The notes: generated by a model not told the origin, from the letters alone. A stretch of 64,000 nucleotides of DNA from Halictus rubicundus (GCF_050948215.1 NC_135155.1:10310001-10374000), one strand, 5' to 3'. Shown: positions 1-12,972, counted from the stretch's first letter. Numbers and translations are program-made.

Positions 1-1817
1 AGTGAAGTTAATGCGCGACGACAGCAGTAATACATATTAATAATATTACAAATTGACTTGTTCCATTTGCCAACGGTTATTTACGCATTCAATGGAACAG
101 TTTCATTCGTTTCGGTAATTTATTTAAAACGACCAATGTTTCGTAATTATCAAAGGTTGTAACCGGCGCCGACACGCGCATTATTCTGGTCAGCGTATCA
201 TGTTACGGTGGTCACTAGCCGCATTGAGTTATGTTGATCAGATAACAGAGGGGAACATAATACCATTTACTCGAGTCCAACGCGTTTCTGATTAAATGCG
301 TCCGGCCGTTCGATGTTTTAGTGGATTTATGAAGATTTTTCTATCAACGTTCAATTAGCAAAAGCTCGCTAACAAAATTCGACGAACAAACTCACTCTGT
401 TGTTTAATTTATCGCCAACACTCACCATCTGAAACAGAAACACAGATCGTTAGTTTAAAGGAAATACAATTTCGATTTTTATTCCATCGCAAATCTATTC
501 TGATATTCGAGCGAGAGATATCCTATTTGAAATTCCCCGAATATTTGGGGTAAATGCAATACGCGCAACAAATTGTGCATCGAACTCATCGAAACACTAT
601 TATCTATGGAACATATAACGCAAACGAAATCGATACTTCCTGACCGTTGCTGAATAAAATTGTTTCACAACAGATACTCAAATCAATTTCTCGACGAAAA
701 TATTCAGAAAATATTCAAATTCCTGCTCCGCCAAAATAAACAAACAATTACGGGGTTGTCGAGTTTTATAGTTTTACGATCTGTCCCGACGGGCTCTTAG
801 GTACCTACTCTCCCAGAGTAGGTATAAGATTGATAAATCCCGGTATTCCCGAAATTAGCAGAAGAATATGGCGTCCGTAGCTGTTAACAGGCCGTTGATC
901 GCGCGCGCAAATGGCGGCGGCGGCGGAAAACCATCGGCCCCGTAAACTTCGCGTAAACAGAAGCAAGCGAACGGGTTCGGGGTGGGGGAGGGGTGGTGGT
1001 AATGCCTCGCGGAGAGAGGCTCGCCCTTAGCGTGAAAATTCTCTTCGGCCGAGTACACCGCTTTCACCGGTCGTTAAAGTCTCGTCGGGTCTTCATCCTC
1101 CGCGGTTTAATTTCGGCTACGAGGCGAAACTTTCCGGGGCCGGGGCCGTGGCTAGATCGAGCGAAAAGCATCGGGCAGAGACGCACCCCCGACGTCGTCC
1201 ACCGTCGACGAACGGGCCACGGCACGGGGGGGGGGGGCGGCTAACGACGACGTCGGGGGACGATGTTTACGCTCTTCCACCCCAAAAACCTGAAAGGGTT
1301 CTCCTGTAGATTAGAGAGGCCGCGGTACATGTATTTTGGCCCCGGAAAGGGTAGATTGGCTTTCTGTCTCTATTAGAGCGCATCCCGGCTCCTCCTACGT
1401 CCACCCCCTGTCATCCCCTCGTCTCTTCAACGCCGCTGGTCCAGCCGGCCCTTTCTTGGCGCTGCGATTATTAACTGCAAACCTGACCGGCATGCCTTTG
1501 TTCTCAGATTCCGTCTGCGAGCTGTCGATTTTTGATCTCGCCGCGAGATTTCCGGGGCAGACCAAATTTGAGTTGAACCTTGAGTTGTTATTTCCGATAC
1601 CATTATTCGAAAATTAAAATAATATCGATTCATTCGGAATAATAGCAATACCAAATAAAGTGTTATTTCGTTATTTCTTTAAATCAAATTCGACAAGAAA
1701 TAATCAGTGGCCAACGAATAATTATCAACCTCGTAGTGAGCTCATAAATTTTTTGCAAAATTTGCTTGTTTGGTGTTACAGGTATTTTATGCACTAAGTC
1801 AATCGAAGCACCCTATC
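1..1817. other. Noncoding stretch, AT-rich then GC-rich
   Basis: The first 900 bases are AT-rich with no recognisable gene. A GC- and CpG-rich patch runs from about 895 to 1270 and contains a 12-base G run at 1226-1237. Overlapping short open frames on both strands there are what GC-rich DNA gives by chance. A perfect hairpin lies at 802-824. I see nothing else. Confidence 0.5.
802..824. repeat. Perfect 10-bp hairpin with 3-base loop
   Basis: TACCTACTCT is followed by CCC and then its exact reverse complement AGAGTAGGTA. The role is unknown. It is not followed by a T run, so it is not a recognisable terminator, and it is too short for a microRNA precursor. Confidence 0.6.
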
Positions 1818-2045
1818 TTAACACTAGGTTTACGGGACCCGTCAAAATGGCGGGCTCTAGTATTTTTAATTTACAATTATTAAGATTCTAAAGATACATC
1901 CATGAGGAATTATTCAACAAATTTATTTCCTTGGGTATATGTTATTAAATAAAAAAGTGGCTAAAAATTTGGACAGCACATTCTTGTTGTTTTCATAAAG
2001 CAGTGTAAAATAGTCGCTTTTAGTGCTCCGTAAACCTAGTGTTAA
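1818..2045 (+). mobile_element. piggyBac-like MITE, subfamily A, full copy
   Basis: The element is bounded by TTAA on both sides, the signature target duplication of piggyBac-type elements. The left end reads TTAACACTAGGTTTACGG and the right end is its inverse, CCGTAAACCTAGTGTTAA. About 20 bases inside the left end only is an imperfect palindrome (CCCGTCAAAATGGCGGG). It is 228 bp, AT-rich inside and carries no transposase, so it must rely on a transposase made elsewhere. It is the best full-length reference for subfamily A; others lie at 12752, 23367, 31258 and 55440. Confidence 0.85.
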
Positions 2046-3254
2046 ATCTCTCTCTACCAAAGCACGCCTCCCCTATCCTTCATCCCGAGCACATCGGATA
2101 AAAACTGGCAAAAAACCGATAAAGCCAAGAAATCAAACGATCAATCACTGCACGCTGCGTACATCCGACGGTCGAAAATTCGAAGATAACGCGCGGTAGC
2201 AGTACGGTGTCCGGATGGCCAGGGGAGGCGAGGAGCGTGATCGGTGGTGGCAACAAGCGGCGAAGAAATTTGTTTTTCTTTTTTTTTTTCGTCGGAGAAC
2301 GCTCTTATCGTTATTACGTCGTTTGACGGTCACAATGCAGCCGGAGAGTATTGGCCGACGGCGAGAGAGAGGAAAAGAGCGACACAGAGCCGAGCCTCGG
2401 AAAGGAACACGGAAAGAGATGAAAGCCGTGGAGGGGGTGGGGGTAGCAGGAGGAAGGGGCGGAGGAGAAGGAGAAAGAGGAGAAAAGGAACGATTGCGTT
2501 CGGCTTGAATGCGGAGCATAACGGGGAGTAAGTGCACAAGAGAGAACGGGTCCTTTTCGCAGTTTATTCTTCCTCGAAGTCAAACGGGGAGCGACGAGGG
2601 CTGCCGGGGGTGAGGGAGGGGAGGGGGTGGTCTCGCGAGTACCATCGTCAATAGAGGACCTCGTCGTTATTCGTCGGCCGGCATGCTCTCGAAGGGCGAG
2701 GCGTGGCATAAAGGCAACGATGAATAATTATCGCGAGTGCTTCAAGCAAAACAAACAACTAACCGCGCTCGACTTGACGGCTAAGTGGCGTGTTTAACAA
2801 ACAACCGGCCGAACGGGCACAGTCGCGCCGATGCACAAGGTCCGGCGAGAACGCGGGCCGGCTCCTTCCGGCTCGCGTGCACCGACCCGATGAAGGACAC
2901 TCCGCGGGGATCGAAATAAAGGAGCACTTTGAATTTGTTAGCGGCGCATTGTTCGCGATTAGCCACGGAACAAACGCGATGCCGAGATGCTTCGCCGCCG
3001 ACACGGCTGCGAGCCACATTGTCTCGCACGCTAATCGAGTGGGGTAGGTAAAAGTGTTTAGCGGTGTATACAGCGGAAGGTCCTTTCCGCTGACCCTTCG
3101 AGCAAATCAGATCTACGCGGCCTCAAACCACGAAGAACGCAATCTCTAATTTAAATTATACAATAAGTTATTTAACGAAATAAACAGTGAAACGATAAGC
3201 TGACGTCGGTACTTGCAAAACTGTAGCCCGGTAGGCTAACAATTTATTTTTAAA
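2046..3254. other. Noncoding, purine-rich and GC-rich stretch
   Basis: The stretch has a T run near 2276-2290, then a GGA/GAA-rich purine tract at about 2340-2500. Several overlapping open frames on both strands encode only low-complexity Arg/Glu/Gly or Ser/Pro text. A short hairpin sits at 3071-3092 (CAGCGGAA pairing with TTCCGCTG). No gene is recognised. Confidence 0.5.
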
Positions 3255-3300
3255 TAGAGTCAGATAATTCCGTAATTTGAGGCCACAGTCAACGTGTTAA
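3255..3300 (-). mobile_element. Family C MITE remnant (one terminus)
   Basis: The segment ends in CAGTCAACGTGTTAA, the reverse complement of the left terminus of the intact family C element at 24557. The inner ATAATTCCGT also matches that element. The other end cannot be found, so this is a decayed or truncated copy. Confidence 0.45.
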
Positions 3301-4639
3301 ATACTTTATTGAAAATATTTTATAAAGCTTGTCGGACATAAGCTAAATAGTAATTTTAGTATAATTTGGGAGACTGACTAATTTTAAAGATGTTTTGACA
3401 AAACAATTTCGGAACAATTTCTTTTCGGTTTTCGGCCATTTTCGTTTCGACTTCGATTACAGAATCATAAACGGCTGTCAGACGAACGACAGCGCCGTGA
3501 AAGAAGTCGATGGCCGGAAGGAGAGCTCGTAACTCGAAAATCCATCGAACCTATCGTCTCAATCTGACCTCCTTTTTGGAAATACACTTCGCAGCATTAC
3601 AAATGTAAATGACCAAGAATAAAACGAACGACTCTCCGAACTATCGGCTCATGCAAATATCGAGAAGTTACATAAAATATCGTACTTCAATATAACTCCG
3701 TCGTTTTCCCGGTGCCGGTAAAAATTTGAAGTACCATCTCCATTGAATATAAATCACGCGTTGCCCCCAGTATCCGTTTTCGTATTCTATCCTCGGGTAT
3801 TCCAATTTCTATCCGAGATGTACGTTTGTACAATCGCCCTTCTCTTCGTTCTACGTAATATCCGCGTTATCTGTCAAATGTATTCGACATCGAACCCGTT
3901 CATAATTGGTGCAAGCTACGCGTAAGAAAATTATACCGTATTAAGACTTCCAATTTTAAATGCTTGAAAAATTTTCACAAATTGTACACTTCTTTTCTAG
4001 ACTTTCACGTATTATTGAACAATTTTTAGAACACGGTTAAACTAAAATTTAGAATTTCCATTGAAGTTATTAGAACGTACATTTCTTCGCATACAAAAAT
4101 GTCGACCGCATAAATATCCTCGCGCTGCTCGGTACATTCCGAATACTCGAAATTTAACACACAAATTTCTACCGTACATGTATCAGCCGCGCAACAATTT
4201 TCAGAACACAAGTGCTCTTCCTGGGAGTCTTCCAACGGTTGCAGCAAAGATTCGGCGTGTTCTCCTGAAATGTATTATTCATAATTTGATACGATATACG
4301 TGAAATTTATACTGTGACATTATACGGCAAATACTCCCGCGTGATGCCAAATGCACCGAACATTAAGCAGAATTTGTTGCCGAAGATAAGGGGAACGTAA
4401 TACTTCAGCGCACTCACATCTGCCCCTTCCACTGCGAATAAAACACCTGAGAAAGCCGGAAAGTGACTGTAGCGTTTTCATCATTTTCTTACGGAATCCA
4501 GAGGAATTCGACAGTCAATTGTTTCACCGAACGCTTGAAAAGGAAACACATGATCGTGAAAGATCAATTCTAATCCGAGGGATAAAACGATAGACAAATT
4601 GGTCAGAGAAAGGAAGAAACGTATAAAGACAAGATAGGG
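3301..4639. other. AT-rich noncoding stretch
   Basis: There are no convincing open frames, RNA genes or repeats. Several short frames at 3743-4303 lack any recognisable domain. It separates the C remnant from the B copy. Confidence 0.5.
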
Positions 4640-4854
4640 ACGACACTAAATCTACCACGGTCAAAATGACCGGTTTTATATTTTACAAGTATTGAAACTA
4701 TAAATATTCATTTATGGAAAATAGTGGAATAAATTTCCTTGTCCAAGCATTAATTATATTGAAAATTACAAACAATCTAAATAAATTTAGGGCCCCCATT
4801 TTTATACGGCAATATTTACCAGATACTGTTAATGCTTGGTAGGTTTAGTGTTAA
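4640..4854 (+). mobile_element. piggyBac-like MITE, subfamily B
   Basis: The left end (CACTAAATCTACCACGG) and right end (GGTAGGTTTAGTG followed by TTAA) form the inverted repeats. The left TTAA is decayed. A palindrome, GGTCAAAATGACC, lies just inside the left end, in the same position as in subfamily A. The interior aligns loosely with the A copy at 1818 (TTTACAA...TATT...ATTTCCTTG blocks), which suggests A and B share an ancestor. There is no coding capacity. Confidence 0.75.
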
Positions 4855-7800
4855 GGGTGGAGACAGGATTACCAACTTGAAAAAATCAATTCTTTCTTCT
4901 TCCTTATAGAGATTGTATCTTTGAGGTTTCAGGCCAAAAAACGACATTGGTGCATCAAAAGATCTATGAGACCGCTTGCAAAATAAAAGCTGACCTTGGC
5001 AACTCCTTGACACAATCGCACAACTAATATTGAAGGTCGTCCAAGGTGCAAATACAAGAGATACAAAACTTCAAGGACGTTCAACAGAGGCACGTTTCAA
5101 ACGACAAAGAATGACCTTGAATCTGCCTAAATAAAAACATATAGTTCCCAACTCTGTATAGCTTCTGCGTCTCGCAAATCGTTCAGACAATATTCAATAT
5201 AAAAATTGCGATCTCTTTGCTAGAAATGTTTTTCGAACTGTGGAAAGTAATCGCGTGGAAACTCGAGACACCCAGTATCGGTCAAACACAGCTAAGAGGT
5301 GAACGGTGTTGAGACGTTGGAGATCGAGCCAATAAAAATCGGAAACCGAGAATCGTCGGTCTATACGGGCCAAGGCGAAGAAGAAGAAGCAGAAGACGCG
5401 TGGCGCTGGGGAGCTACTCGGTCGGGTTATGGCTATAAAAGTTTACGATCCGCCTACATCGCATCTCCATTAGCGTGGTCGGGGTACCTTGCCCTGGTAA
5501 CGCGATCCGTGGTCTTTCCCCGCGACCCGTTTTCACCTGTCTCGGTGATATCGCGGAATGAAGGGTGAACAGCGAGGCGTGGAGCGAAACGGGCCGAGGG
5601 GAGACTCTATTTTTACCCCTAAATGTAAGGGTGTACCGTGGTTCCGCATTACGCGGCGGAACACCGGTAGCCTGAGCACGGAATAATACCTGGGTCCGGG
5701 AACTTTCACCCTTTCCAAACGGGGGCTTTAAAACGCTCCCCCGTCGTTCCCCGTGGGAGGACGAAGAAGGGAGGATCGGGACAGGGTGGCGCGGACAGCG
5801 AGAAGATGGGGAGCCAAGGAACGGGCGAGCAGATAGAACGGGGGTTGAAGGCGAGATCCCGACCAAACGGCTACCCCAGCTACCCCTTTGACGTCGTTTA
5901 GGTAAAATACGACGGTCCTCGGAGGCTCCTGGGCCCTGTCAACGGGCTCTTCGAGGCTCCTCCAAGGGAATCTTCGCGCCGCGTGCCGGCGAACAGGGTT
6001 TCACTCTTGCGTCACGCTTCCGAGAGTAGAACTTTCCTCGGAGCGTAGATCGTGACACTGCCTCTTCTTATTCTTGTTCTTGGTCCCCGATATTGCTCCT
6101 GTTCTCGAGAGCGAAAGTCGCTGGGGTTTATTCTCTAACGAACAGCCGGCTGACAGGTAGTCTCGAGGGTTGTCAAAATGCAGCTTCGGCGAGTCCTTTG
6201 CTTGAACCGGTACTAAAGTACACTGGCGTGCAGAATTAAAGGATCACTAAATTTTCGTTCAACGATTGTCTATGTTCCCGTCGTGGAGTATATAGTTCTC
6301 GTGAATCTCTGTTCCGCTATTTCCGACATTGGTGCATCACTCGGCCTACTGATTTGGAACGCTTTCCTTCGGTTTTTCGTTCGGAATGCTTTGAACCGCA
6401 TGACAAACGTCAGATCGGCTCTCAGCATTTCTCCAATAACCGCGTGACAGAAGCCCTATATGGTTCCTTTATTTTAGGCGGATGCAAAATAGTAACGTCA
6501 CAAAACCAACTGTCCATCCGAATATTTCCACTATCCATCACGAAAGGTCAAGCCTGTGTTTCCGATATTCTAGGCTTGAAATACCCTTAGCCGGATAGCA
6601 GAGTCTATATAGTTATTGGAAATGTAATTTAATAATTATGCGTGTCAATTATAGATTTGTTCGTAATGGATTGATAGAAATAGAACGATCACGATTATCC
6701 GTGACAATTACCGGTGATCATTCGCCGAACCGTTCCGACTGAAATAGACAATGACAACTAGGTTGGCAGGCTCCACATCGAACAAGACAGTATTGTAATC
6801 CGACGCTCGGTTTTTTCACAATTTTACGACCTCCTGCGAAAAAAAAATTTTGCTGGCGCCTCCTGGAATTCCTTCGAAATTAAATCGATTTTCAAAGCGG
6901 CCTTACCGTAACGGGTAGCGAAAATATATTTATACGCCCCCCTACGTACCAAGCAAATTTTTATTAATCATTTTATTCTTAACATCATTCTGTTAAAAAA
7001 ATTATCCTGTATTATTTACGAGTTCTTGTCGACGAAGACAACGTTCAGTGATATCAATACGAAATGACAGAATGTCTTTGTGAGCAAAGACTGTGGAAGA
7101 CAAAAAATGCAAAAGTGTGAAACTAACGTCCTTCGATAATTCAATTGGACCAATTGCCTATTGAATGGACTGCGATTTTATGCATTCATATAAAAAATTA
7201 GTAGCTACATTTTGAAGCGGTAGAAAGGTTAAAAGACTTGAAGAGTAGATTATTCACGAAGTAAATAAATTCACGAGCGGCTCCCGTATTTTGTAACAGA
7301 TGCCGAGAATTTTCAACTTGCACTGAGACCCGCAGTCTACCGACGAAGCCACGCGATTCCAACCATCAGTTTAGGATTGAAACCGTGTTCAAACGGATCT
7401 CGACGTAAATCGTTCCCGATCGGTGCAATATTTTCACGCGCGCGGAAAGCGTCCATCGTGTTCCGAGGCTGCGAGCCAAGAGTTTCGCCGGCCGGGCGAC
7501 ATCGCGAAATCTCTGCTAAAGCTTTCAACGGTCCGCGTCTTTGTATTGCCGGAATGGCCGAGAGTGGCGGGCGCCGAGATTGTCGGCGGAAGAGTACGGG
7601 GCCAGGTCTCGTAAGAGAGGTCTGGTTCGAGAGGAGCAAAGTTAGCGACACGTCCAAACTTATCTCCCCTCTGTTTAATTTAACGTAGCTTCGAGTTAGC
7701 CGTTAACGTGGTGCCGGGGAAACTCGGCCGACAAGCGTAGTTTCTGCGATCACGGACCTTGGTACTCCGCCGCGTCCCAGCGACCCCCGTCCTCCGCTTC

Positions 7801-8289
7801 TTCAGCAGTTTCTTCGGCGGCGGGTCCGCCATTTGTCAGCGACGCTAGCCGAGCCCGATGGTCCGCATTACAGTAATGAAATACAATATTCGATATACAT
7901 TAGGTTGTTGTATTAGGTTATATAGTGTCATACAGTATTAGATTACGTTTTATGGTATTAGGTTGTTGTAACGTTGAACAAACATAAATTTTTTCCATAA
8001 GAAAGCTATTTATCAAAGTAAGCATCACTGTAATTAGATACCGCTCTAACCTAAAATTTTAGGATTCAGTTTAGGATGAATAGTCCCAAAATTTCTTCCT
8101 ATCTTTAACACATAATTAATTACTCATCAGTCCCAAACCATACCCGTATCATGCCTTTGAATCTCTTACTCAGCAACCCTTGTTGGCAAACAAATTGAAC
8201 CTCTGTTATCCGTACTCGTCATTGGAAAGTAAATGTTCGAATAATAGAACAGTGAGTCTAGCTGGAGTGTTAGACCGTTCTACGATCTA
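4855..8289. other. Noncoding, with a GC island and nuclear-receptor half-sites
   Basis: Between 4985 and 5120 there are several CCTTG/AAGGTC motifs, including TGACCTTGA at 5112-5120, the FTZ-F1/ERR monomer site. A GC-rich island spans about 5290-6170 and includes TATAAAAG at 5434 without a matching initiator. Around 7082 and 7140-7166 are short palindromes. At 7899-7973 the phrase TATTAGGTTGTTG recurs imperfectly. No gene is recognised. Confidence 0.5.
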
Positions 8290-8495
8290 CAGTGATTTCT
8301 CTATATATGTCGCCAAGGCCTGGATGATAAACGTCGGGAAATTATCCCCATCTCTTCGGGGTATACTCCATGAAGGGCCGCGAAGCTCTAGAAGCCTCGG
8401 ACGCCGAGGAGTGTAAACATAACTCGGGTATGTCTCCTGGGCGATATGTGACGCAGACAAGACCCGTGTTGTTGACAGATATCGAGAATTCATCC
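8290..8495 (-). mobile_element. Tc1/mariner-like MITE, family D, copy 1
   Basis: It begins after TA with CAGTGATTTCTCTATATATG and ends with the decayed inverse of CAGTGAATTCTCGATATATG; the last bases of the right end are mutated. The core contains the CGAGGCTTC/CCTCGGCGTCCGAGG segments seen in all copies. It is opposite in orientation to the copies at 32653 and 36731. No transposase is present. Confidence 0.8.
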
Positions 8496-10453
8496 ATCTG
8501 AGCGATGGGAACATCCACAGGGGTAAGTTGTTTATGCTGATGACCGTGATAACGTATTTCAAGGTTACTGAAATCAGCGATAAGGCGACACACCTAAACA
8601 ATTACCCAGTATCCGCCCGAGCAGCGGGACATAGTCGTTTCGCGCCATTTGCCGGCTAATTTGTAGCGGGAAAAGTTGAAGGGACCCCTGCAGAGGGAAG
8701 TTCGGGCAAAGTCGGGTCGCGTATTTCGTCCTCGAAAGCGGGGACGGGTACACGGGCGGGCCAACCCGCGCCGTTCCCCCGGGGAATGAAATTTTAATGA
8801 GTCATAATGAGAACGCCGGAATATTAAGTAACGAGGCAGCGAGCACCGCCGGAAAGGAATCGGCTGCAACGACTCACGTGCGCTCCCTGTTTACGCTGCA
8901 ATTGCATTCATTTTGGTCCTCGGCACAAACCACGGACGAGGATGCACTCTTGCAAACCTCGGACAGACCGCAGCCGCAGAAAAAACATACGAAAGGCGTG
9001 GGAAAAATTAAGTATCCCGAGGTCCAGGAGTTTCGATGGCGCTCGAAATTTCGCGGGCGGATCTTCTCCTGTGCGCGAGCCGAGCTAACAGGACGATGCA
9101 ACATGCAAATTTCGCGGGAGCTCGCGCGCACACGTTGCATCGCCGAGGGAATTTACGAGCGAGAAACTGGCGGGAACGTTTGGTTCGGAGGGCACACTGT
9201 TGCGATTATTTATTGTCTTTCTCTTGTTCTTCTGGTTTTTAATGGACGCGCTCGCCTCGGCGCTCCTCGCTTGATAAGTTGCCGCGTCGACTGCATGGAT
9301 CACGCATTTTTCAGGCGGTCGTTTATTTAACTCCTGGTTCATATGCGCTCTGTTTCTTTTTGCATAGTGGCGTTTACTAGAGTTTCGTTTGTAGCTGATT
9401 GCGTCGTGTTACTGTTTGCTTAAGTATAAGTCGATTCGTAAGGCGTTGGATTGTTTTAATCGTTAGATACAATATTAGCAAACGCCGGGGGCGTGTTCCT
9501 CCCACTCCGATCAATCGGCTCCGCATTCCTTTCACGGAACTTGCGGCACGCATACTACACCGAATAAACAAATGGTTGGAGCCACAGTAGGAAAATCATA
9601 TTTCTTATCCAATCGACGAATGGCGTTGTCGAACGTATATTCTGCATTTCAATACTCGGTCATCTTTCATGTAGAAATTGATTGTTTTAATGTAAACTCG
9701 TCAGCGTAGGCAAGTGGCTCTGATAATTTGATCATGCACTGTATGCATTCGATTACGCGGAGTTTCACGGAGGAGCGATACGTATCGCGAACGTATCCAG
9801 CAACCGAAGACCATCGCGCGGTATGATTCCTCTGTAAGCGAAATCCTATTCAAAACCGTCTACCGAACAGGGCGAAAAAAAAAAGTATCAAAATGAAAGG
9901 TAGATATCGTACGCGCGTTTGTCGAGGCGATCGGTGCTCGATATTGAATCGAAACGAGAATTGGTCGGCAACGGTGTGCCCAGCCGTTTTTCCACTCTCT
10001 CTTCCTTTTTTTTTCTCTGGTTCACCAGTTCTGGTTTGCGCGTTTGTAAAATCACTGGCTAAATAATGTACAGACACGGTGTACCGATGTTCGTTCAAGT
10101 GAAATCGGTTGCAGTAGGCTGAGATACCGTGTGTTTTCGTACCTCATGCGGAAACCAGTGGAACACACTCGGTACGTGCACCTTCAAAAACCAATTTTAC
10201 AGTTTTTCTAGCGGAGACACACACACGCGCGCGCGCGCGCGCCGTTGTGTTTATTTCATCGACCCTTGTCGCGTGCAATGGAGCGCGTTTCTTTACACGA
10301 ACCCGGAAACGCGTGTCTTACCACGCTAGCGAATCCCGTAATCCACCTGTTTGTACATTTCTGCAGAAATCGGTGAAAGCAAATCTCTCTGCCAACAGAT
10401 TCTTTGACGCCTGTTGGAGATATTTGCGGAAATTCGGTTCAGGAAATTCAATA
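8496..10453. other. Noncoding stretch with an unsupported 177-codon frame
   Basis: The longest frame, from ATG 8797 to 9330, has no recognisable domain and overlaps open frames on the other strand, so I do not call it a gene. A (CA)n(CG)n tract lies at 10216-10242. The rest shows no repeats or RNA genes. Confidence 0.45.
10216..10242. repeat. CA/CG dinucleotide repeat
   Basis: An ACACAC tract passes directly into an alternating CG tract. Such alternating purine-pyrimidine DNA can adopt Z-form and is often length-variable. Confidence 0.8.
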
Positions 10454-10620
10454 CAGTGATTTCTCAATATATGTCGCCAACACCTGGATGATAAACGTCG
10501 CGGAATTATCCCCACTACAGCGGGGTATACCTCGCGAGAGGCCTCGGACGCCGAGGAGTGCAAACATAACACGGCTCGGGTATGTCTCCTGTGTTGTTGA
10601 CATATATCGAGAATTCACTG
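10454..10620 (-). mobile_element. Tc1/mariner-like MITE, family D, copy 2
   Basis: TA flanks both ends (10452-10453 and 10621-10622). The termini are CAGTGATTTCTCAATATATG and the inverse of CAGTGAATTCTCGATATATG. At 167 bp it is shorter than most copies because about 30 bases near the right terminus are missing. Otherwise it follows the family core, including a mutated GGGGTATACC palindrome. Confidence 0.9.
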
Positions 10621-12751
10621 TACCGCAATCTGGACTTTTAACGAATTTACCGATTACGTTTCTACTGTCAGATTTTAGCAATTTCGGCAGTGGTGAACTT
10701 TTCTCGGAACAGTTTTAGAACTGTTTCCGTTTCAGACGCGCCGAAGTTGATTCGTTCCGGGCGACGGCAATTGCAGCACGCAATTCCGAGGGCAATATGG
10801 CGGCTCGGAAATTACTTCTAAATAACCGTCGTAGGATGAGGACGAACCAGCTGCTTTAAAAACATCGTCTCAGGACCTGTGCCCGACAGAAACTCACGCC
10901 GTTGCGTCGCAAAGGGCGAAAAGTCGACGGGGAGACAGAACGATTCGGCTCGGCGAATGGCATGGCGGGGGGCGAGGGTGCAAGGGAAGGGGCAGGTTCT
11001 TAAGAAAACTCGCAATATTTACCTAACGGAAATCAGGCACGACGTAAAAATACAAATCGCCCTAATCATTATTTACTTTACTTTACCGAGCACCCCGCGC
11101 GGCCCTCTACCCCGCGAGCCGGCTCCCCTAGCCGATGAAAAGGCGTTTTCGATCTTCGCTGCGCTCGAAAACGACGATTCACGGCGAAATCCCGCGATCC
11201 GGAACCAAGTGTCTGATTAAAGAAGATTCTCGCATCGATCCTTGAGCCGCCCGCGACCCCGTCGACTTCATCAGCCAAGACGATTGAAGTAGAAGGGCTC
11301 GGCCCGGACTTGTATTTCCGCTTACAAATCCGACTACCTCGTGCAAACATAAATCCACGAAACATGCTTAAAGTGTGCAGAGCGATCTGGAGTTGATCGA
11401 TGTCGGAAACAGAATGGAGGAGACGAGAAACAGAGTTACTCTTGTCCTTCGGATTTTCCGCTTCAATTATAGACGATTTTCTACTTTGTGCGTCTCAAAC
11501 CAACTTTTACAGGTTTTGAGAATACGGAAATGAAGTAGAGTAGTGATAGATATTAACTTGTTGAGTACTTGTCATTTGCAGTTATCTGCACTGTTAGTTT
11601 GTTATTTTATTACTTTCAGAAAATTCATTAAACCAATTCTGTTCCAACATTCGTGCTAGCTGATACAACTTTATTTTAGGATGAAATAAAATTCGGTCCT
11701 TTTTAAACCAATATTCAAGCATTAAGGAGAATGTACGTAAAGTGGAGTATGCTCTTTCCTGAATAATTGAAACGTATTTGTTAAACAACCGGAAGCAGTC
11801 AACAATCTGTACATAAAAATACAGCCAGGAAATGGTATTGGAAGAACAATTTCAGTGGTGAAGCTTGAAAAGGTCACGACACGAGCCATCATCAGCGTTT
11901 CAGTGACATTTCAGCGATCATTCTACTTTTATGTATACGTAAATTGCCAGTGAAACGGGGCTGGTGGGGGGAAATTAATTATTCCAGTCGATATTTGCTG
12001 GCCATTAGCAAAAGGGATCTCAGAGAGGAAAAAAATCGATCTCGATAGCGACAGTTAATAAATTCAACTTTCACAGGATATACTTGTCTTCGTCGGCGGG
12101 AATTCGGTCTGATAAGCGCGATCGTCGGCCGCGCGGTGAAAGAAATTCAATTAGCTCCACGGCGAACGTATCTCGATGCGTTTCTTCTCTTTCCCGGGAA
12201 TCTTCTGGCCTGACTCGAGCTTCCCCGCTTAATCAGAGATAATCGGGAAATGGGAAAAAATCTCGCCGGGTAACAGGCGTCGAGCGCGAGACGCGATTCT
12301 GACGTGGGGGGAAGGAATAAAAAGCAGAGACCGTCCGGAGACGAACACGCGCCGAACAGTTCCTTTGTTCTTGAAAGTTATTCTCAGACATACAAAATAA
12401 TCTGATGCAGGGATAAAATTGCTCGAAAATAATTTGAAAAGATCTACAAACGTAGAATATGATAAGTACTGCTTTAAACCGATTTATTTGTTATTATGCT
12501 CTGTTTAACCCCTTCACATACTACACTTTTTATTTAACTTATCATTGGTGTAAGCTCGACATGAATTTTCGTATGAATTCGAAACAGACATGTTCCTGGG
12601 ATCATAGCAGGCACGTTGCTGGTAAAATTCCCAGTTAATATTGAACAATATTTTTCCTGAGTATGTAAAATGTGTGTCTACGTCTTTGGATTCTTCACCC
12701 AGGTCATGGAGAAATTTTACCTAACTTTTTAAAGCGGAGTGATATCAATTA
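10621..12751. other. Noncoding stretch
   Basis: A GC-rich patch at about 10730-11320 has only overlapping chance frames. The remainder is AT-rich. A TTTAACCCCTTCACATAC phrase at 12506 resembles a TTAA-element terminus, but no partner end is visible. Confidence 0.45.
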
Positions 12752-12972
12752 CAATTACCAGGGTTTTTTAAAGATCGGCGCTTTGACAGGTTCTACATTC
12801 TTTAATTTACAATTATTATAAAATGCATTTATAGGAAATTTATTTAACACATTTATTCCTTGGAACACATATTATGGCAAAAGCTGCTAAAATTCTGCCT
12901 GAATATATTCTTAATATTTTTATAAAATGATCCAAACTGGCCAATTTTAGTGCTACGTAAACCCACTGCTAA
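12752..12972 (+). mobile_element. piggyBac-like MITE, subfamily A, decayed copy
   Basis: The right side (TTTTAGTGCTACGTAAACCCACTGC) and the interior blocks (TTTACAATTATTA, ATTTATTCCTTGG, CAAAAGCTGCTAAAA) follow the intact A copy at 1818. The left terminus (CCAGGGTTTTTTAAAG) and both TTAA sites have mutated. It is clearly older than the copies at 1818 and 31258. Confidence 0.6.

Noticed and set aside
5434..5470. TATAAAAG as a core promoter
   Set aside because: No TCAGT-type initiator lies 28-34 bases downstream.
7899..7973. TTAGG-containing repeats, possible telomeric tract
   Set aside because: TTAGG occurs only three times, irregularly, within TATTAGGTTGTTG phrases; it is not a TTAGG array.
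8797..9330. ATG frame of 177 codons
   Set aside because: No recognisable domain, odd composition, and overlapping open frames on the opposite strand. The length is within chance for 64 kb read in six frames.
12506..12734. TTTAACCCCTTCACATAC start, possible TTAA MITE
   Set aside because: No inverse terminus could be found downstream.
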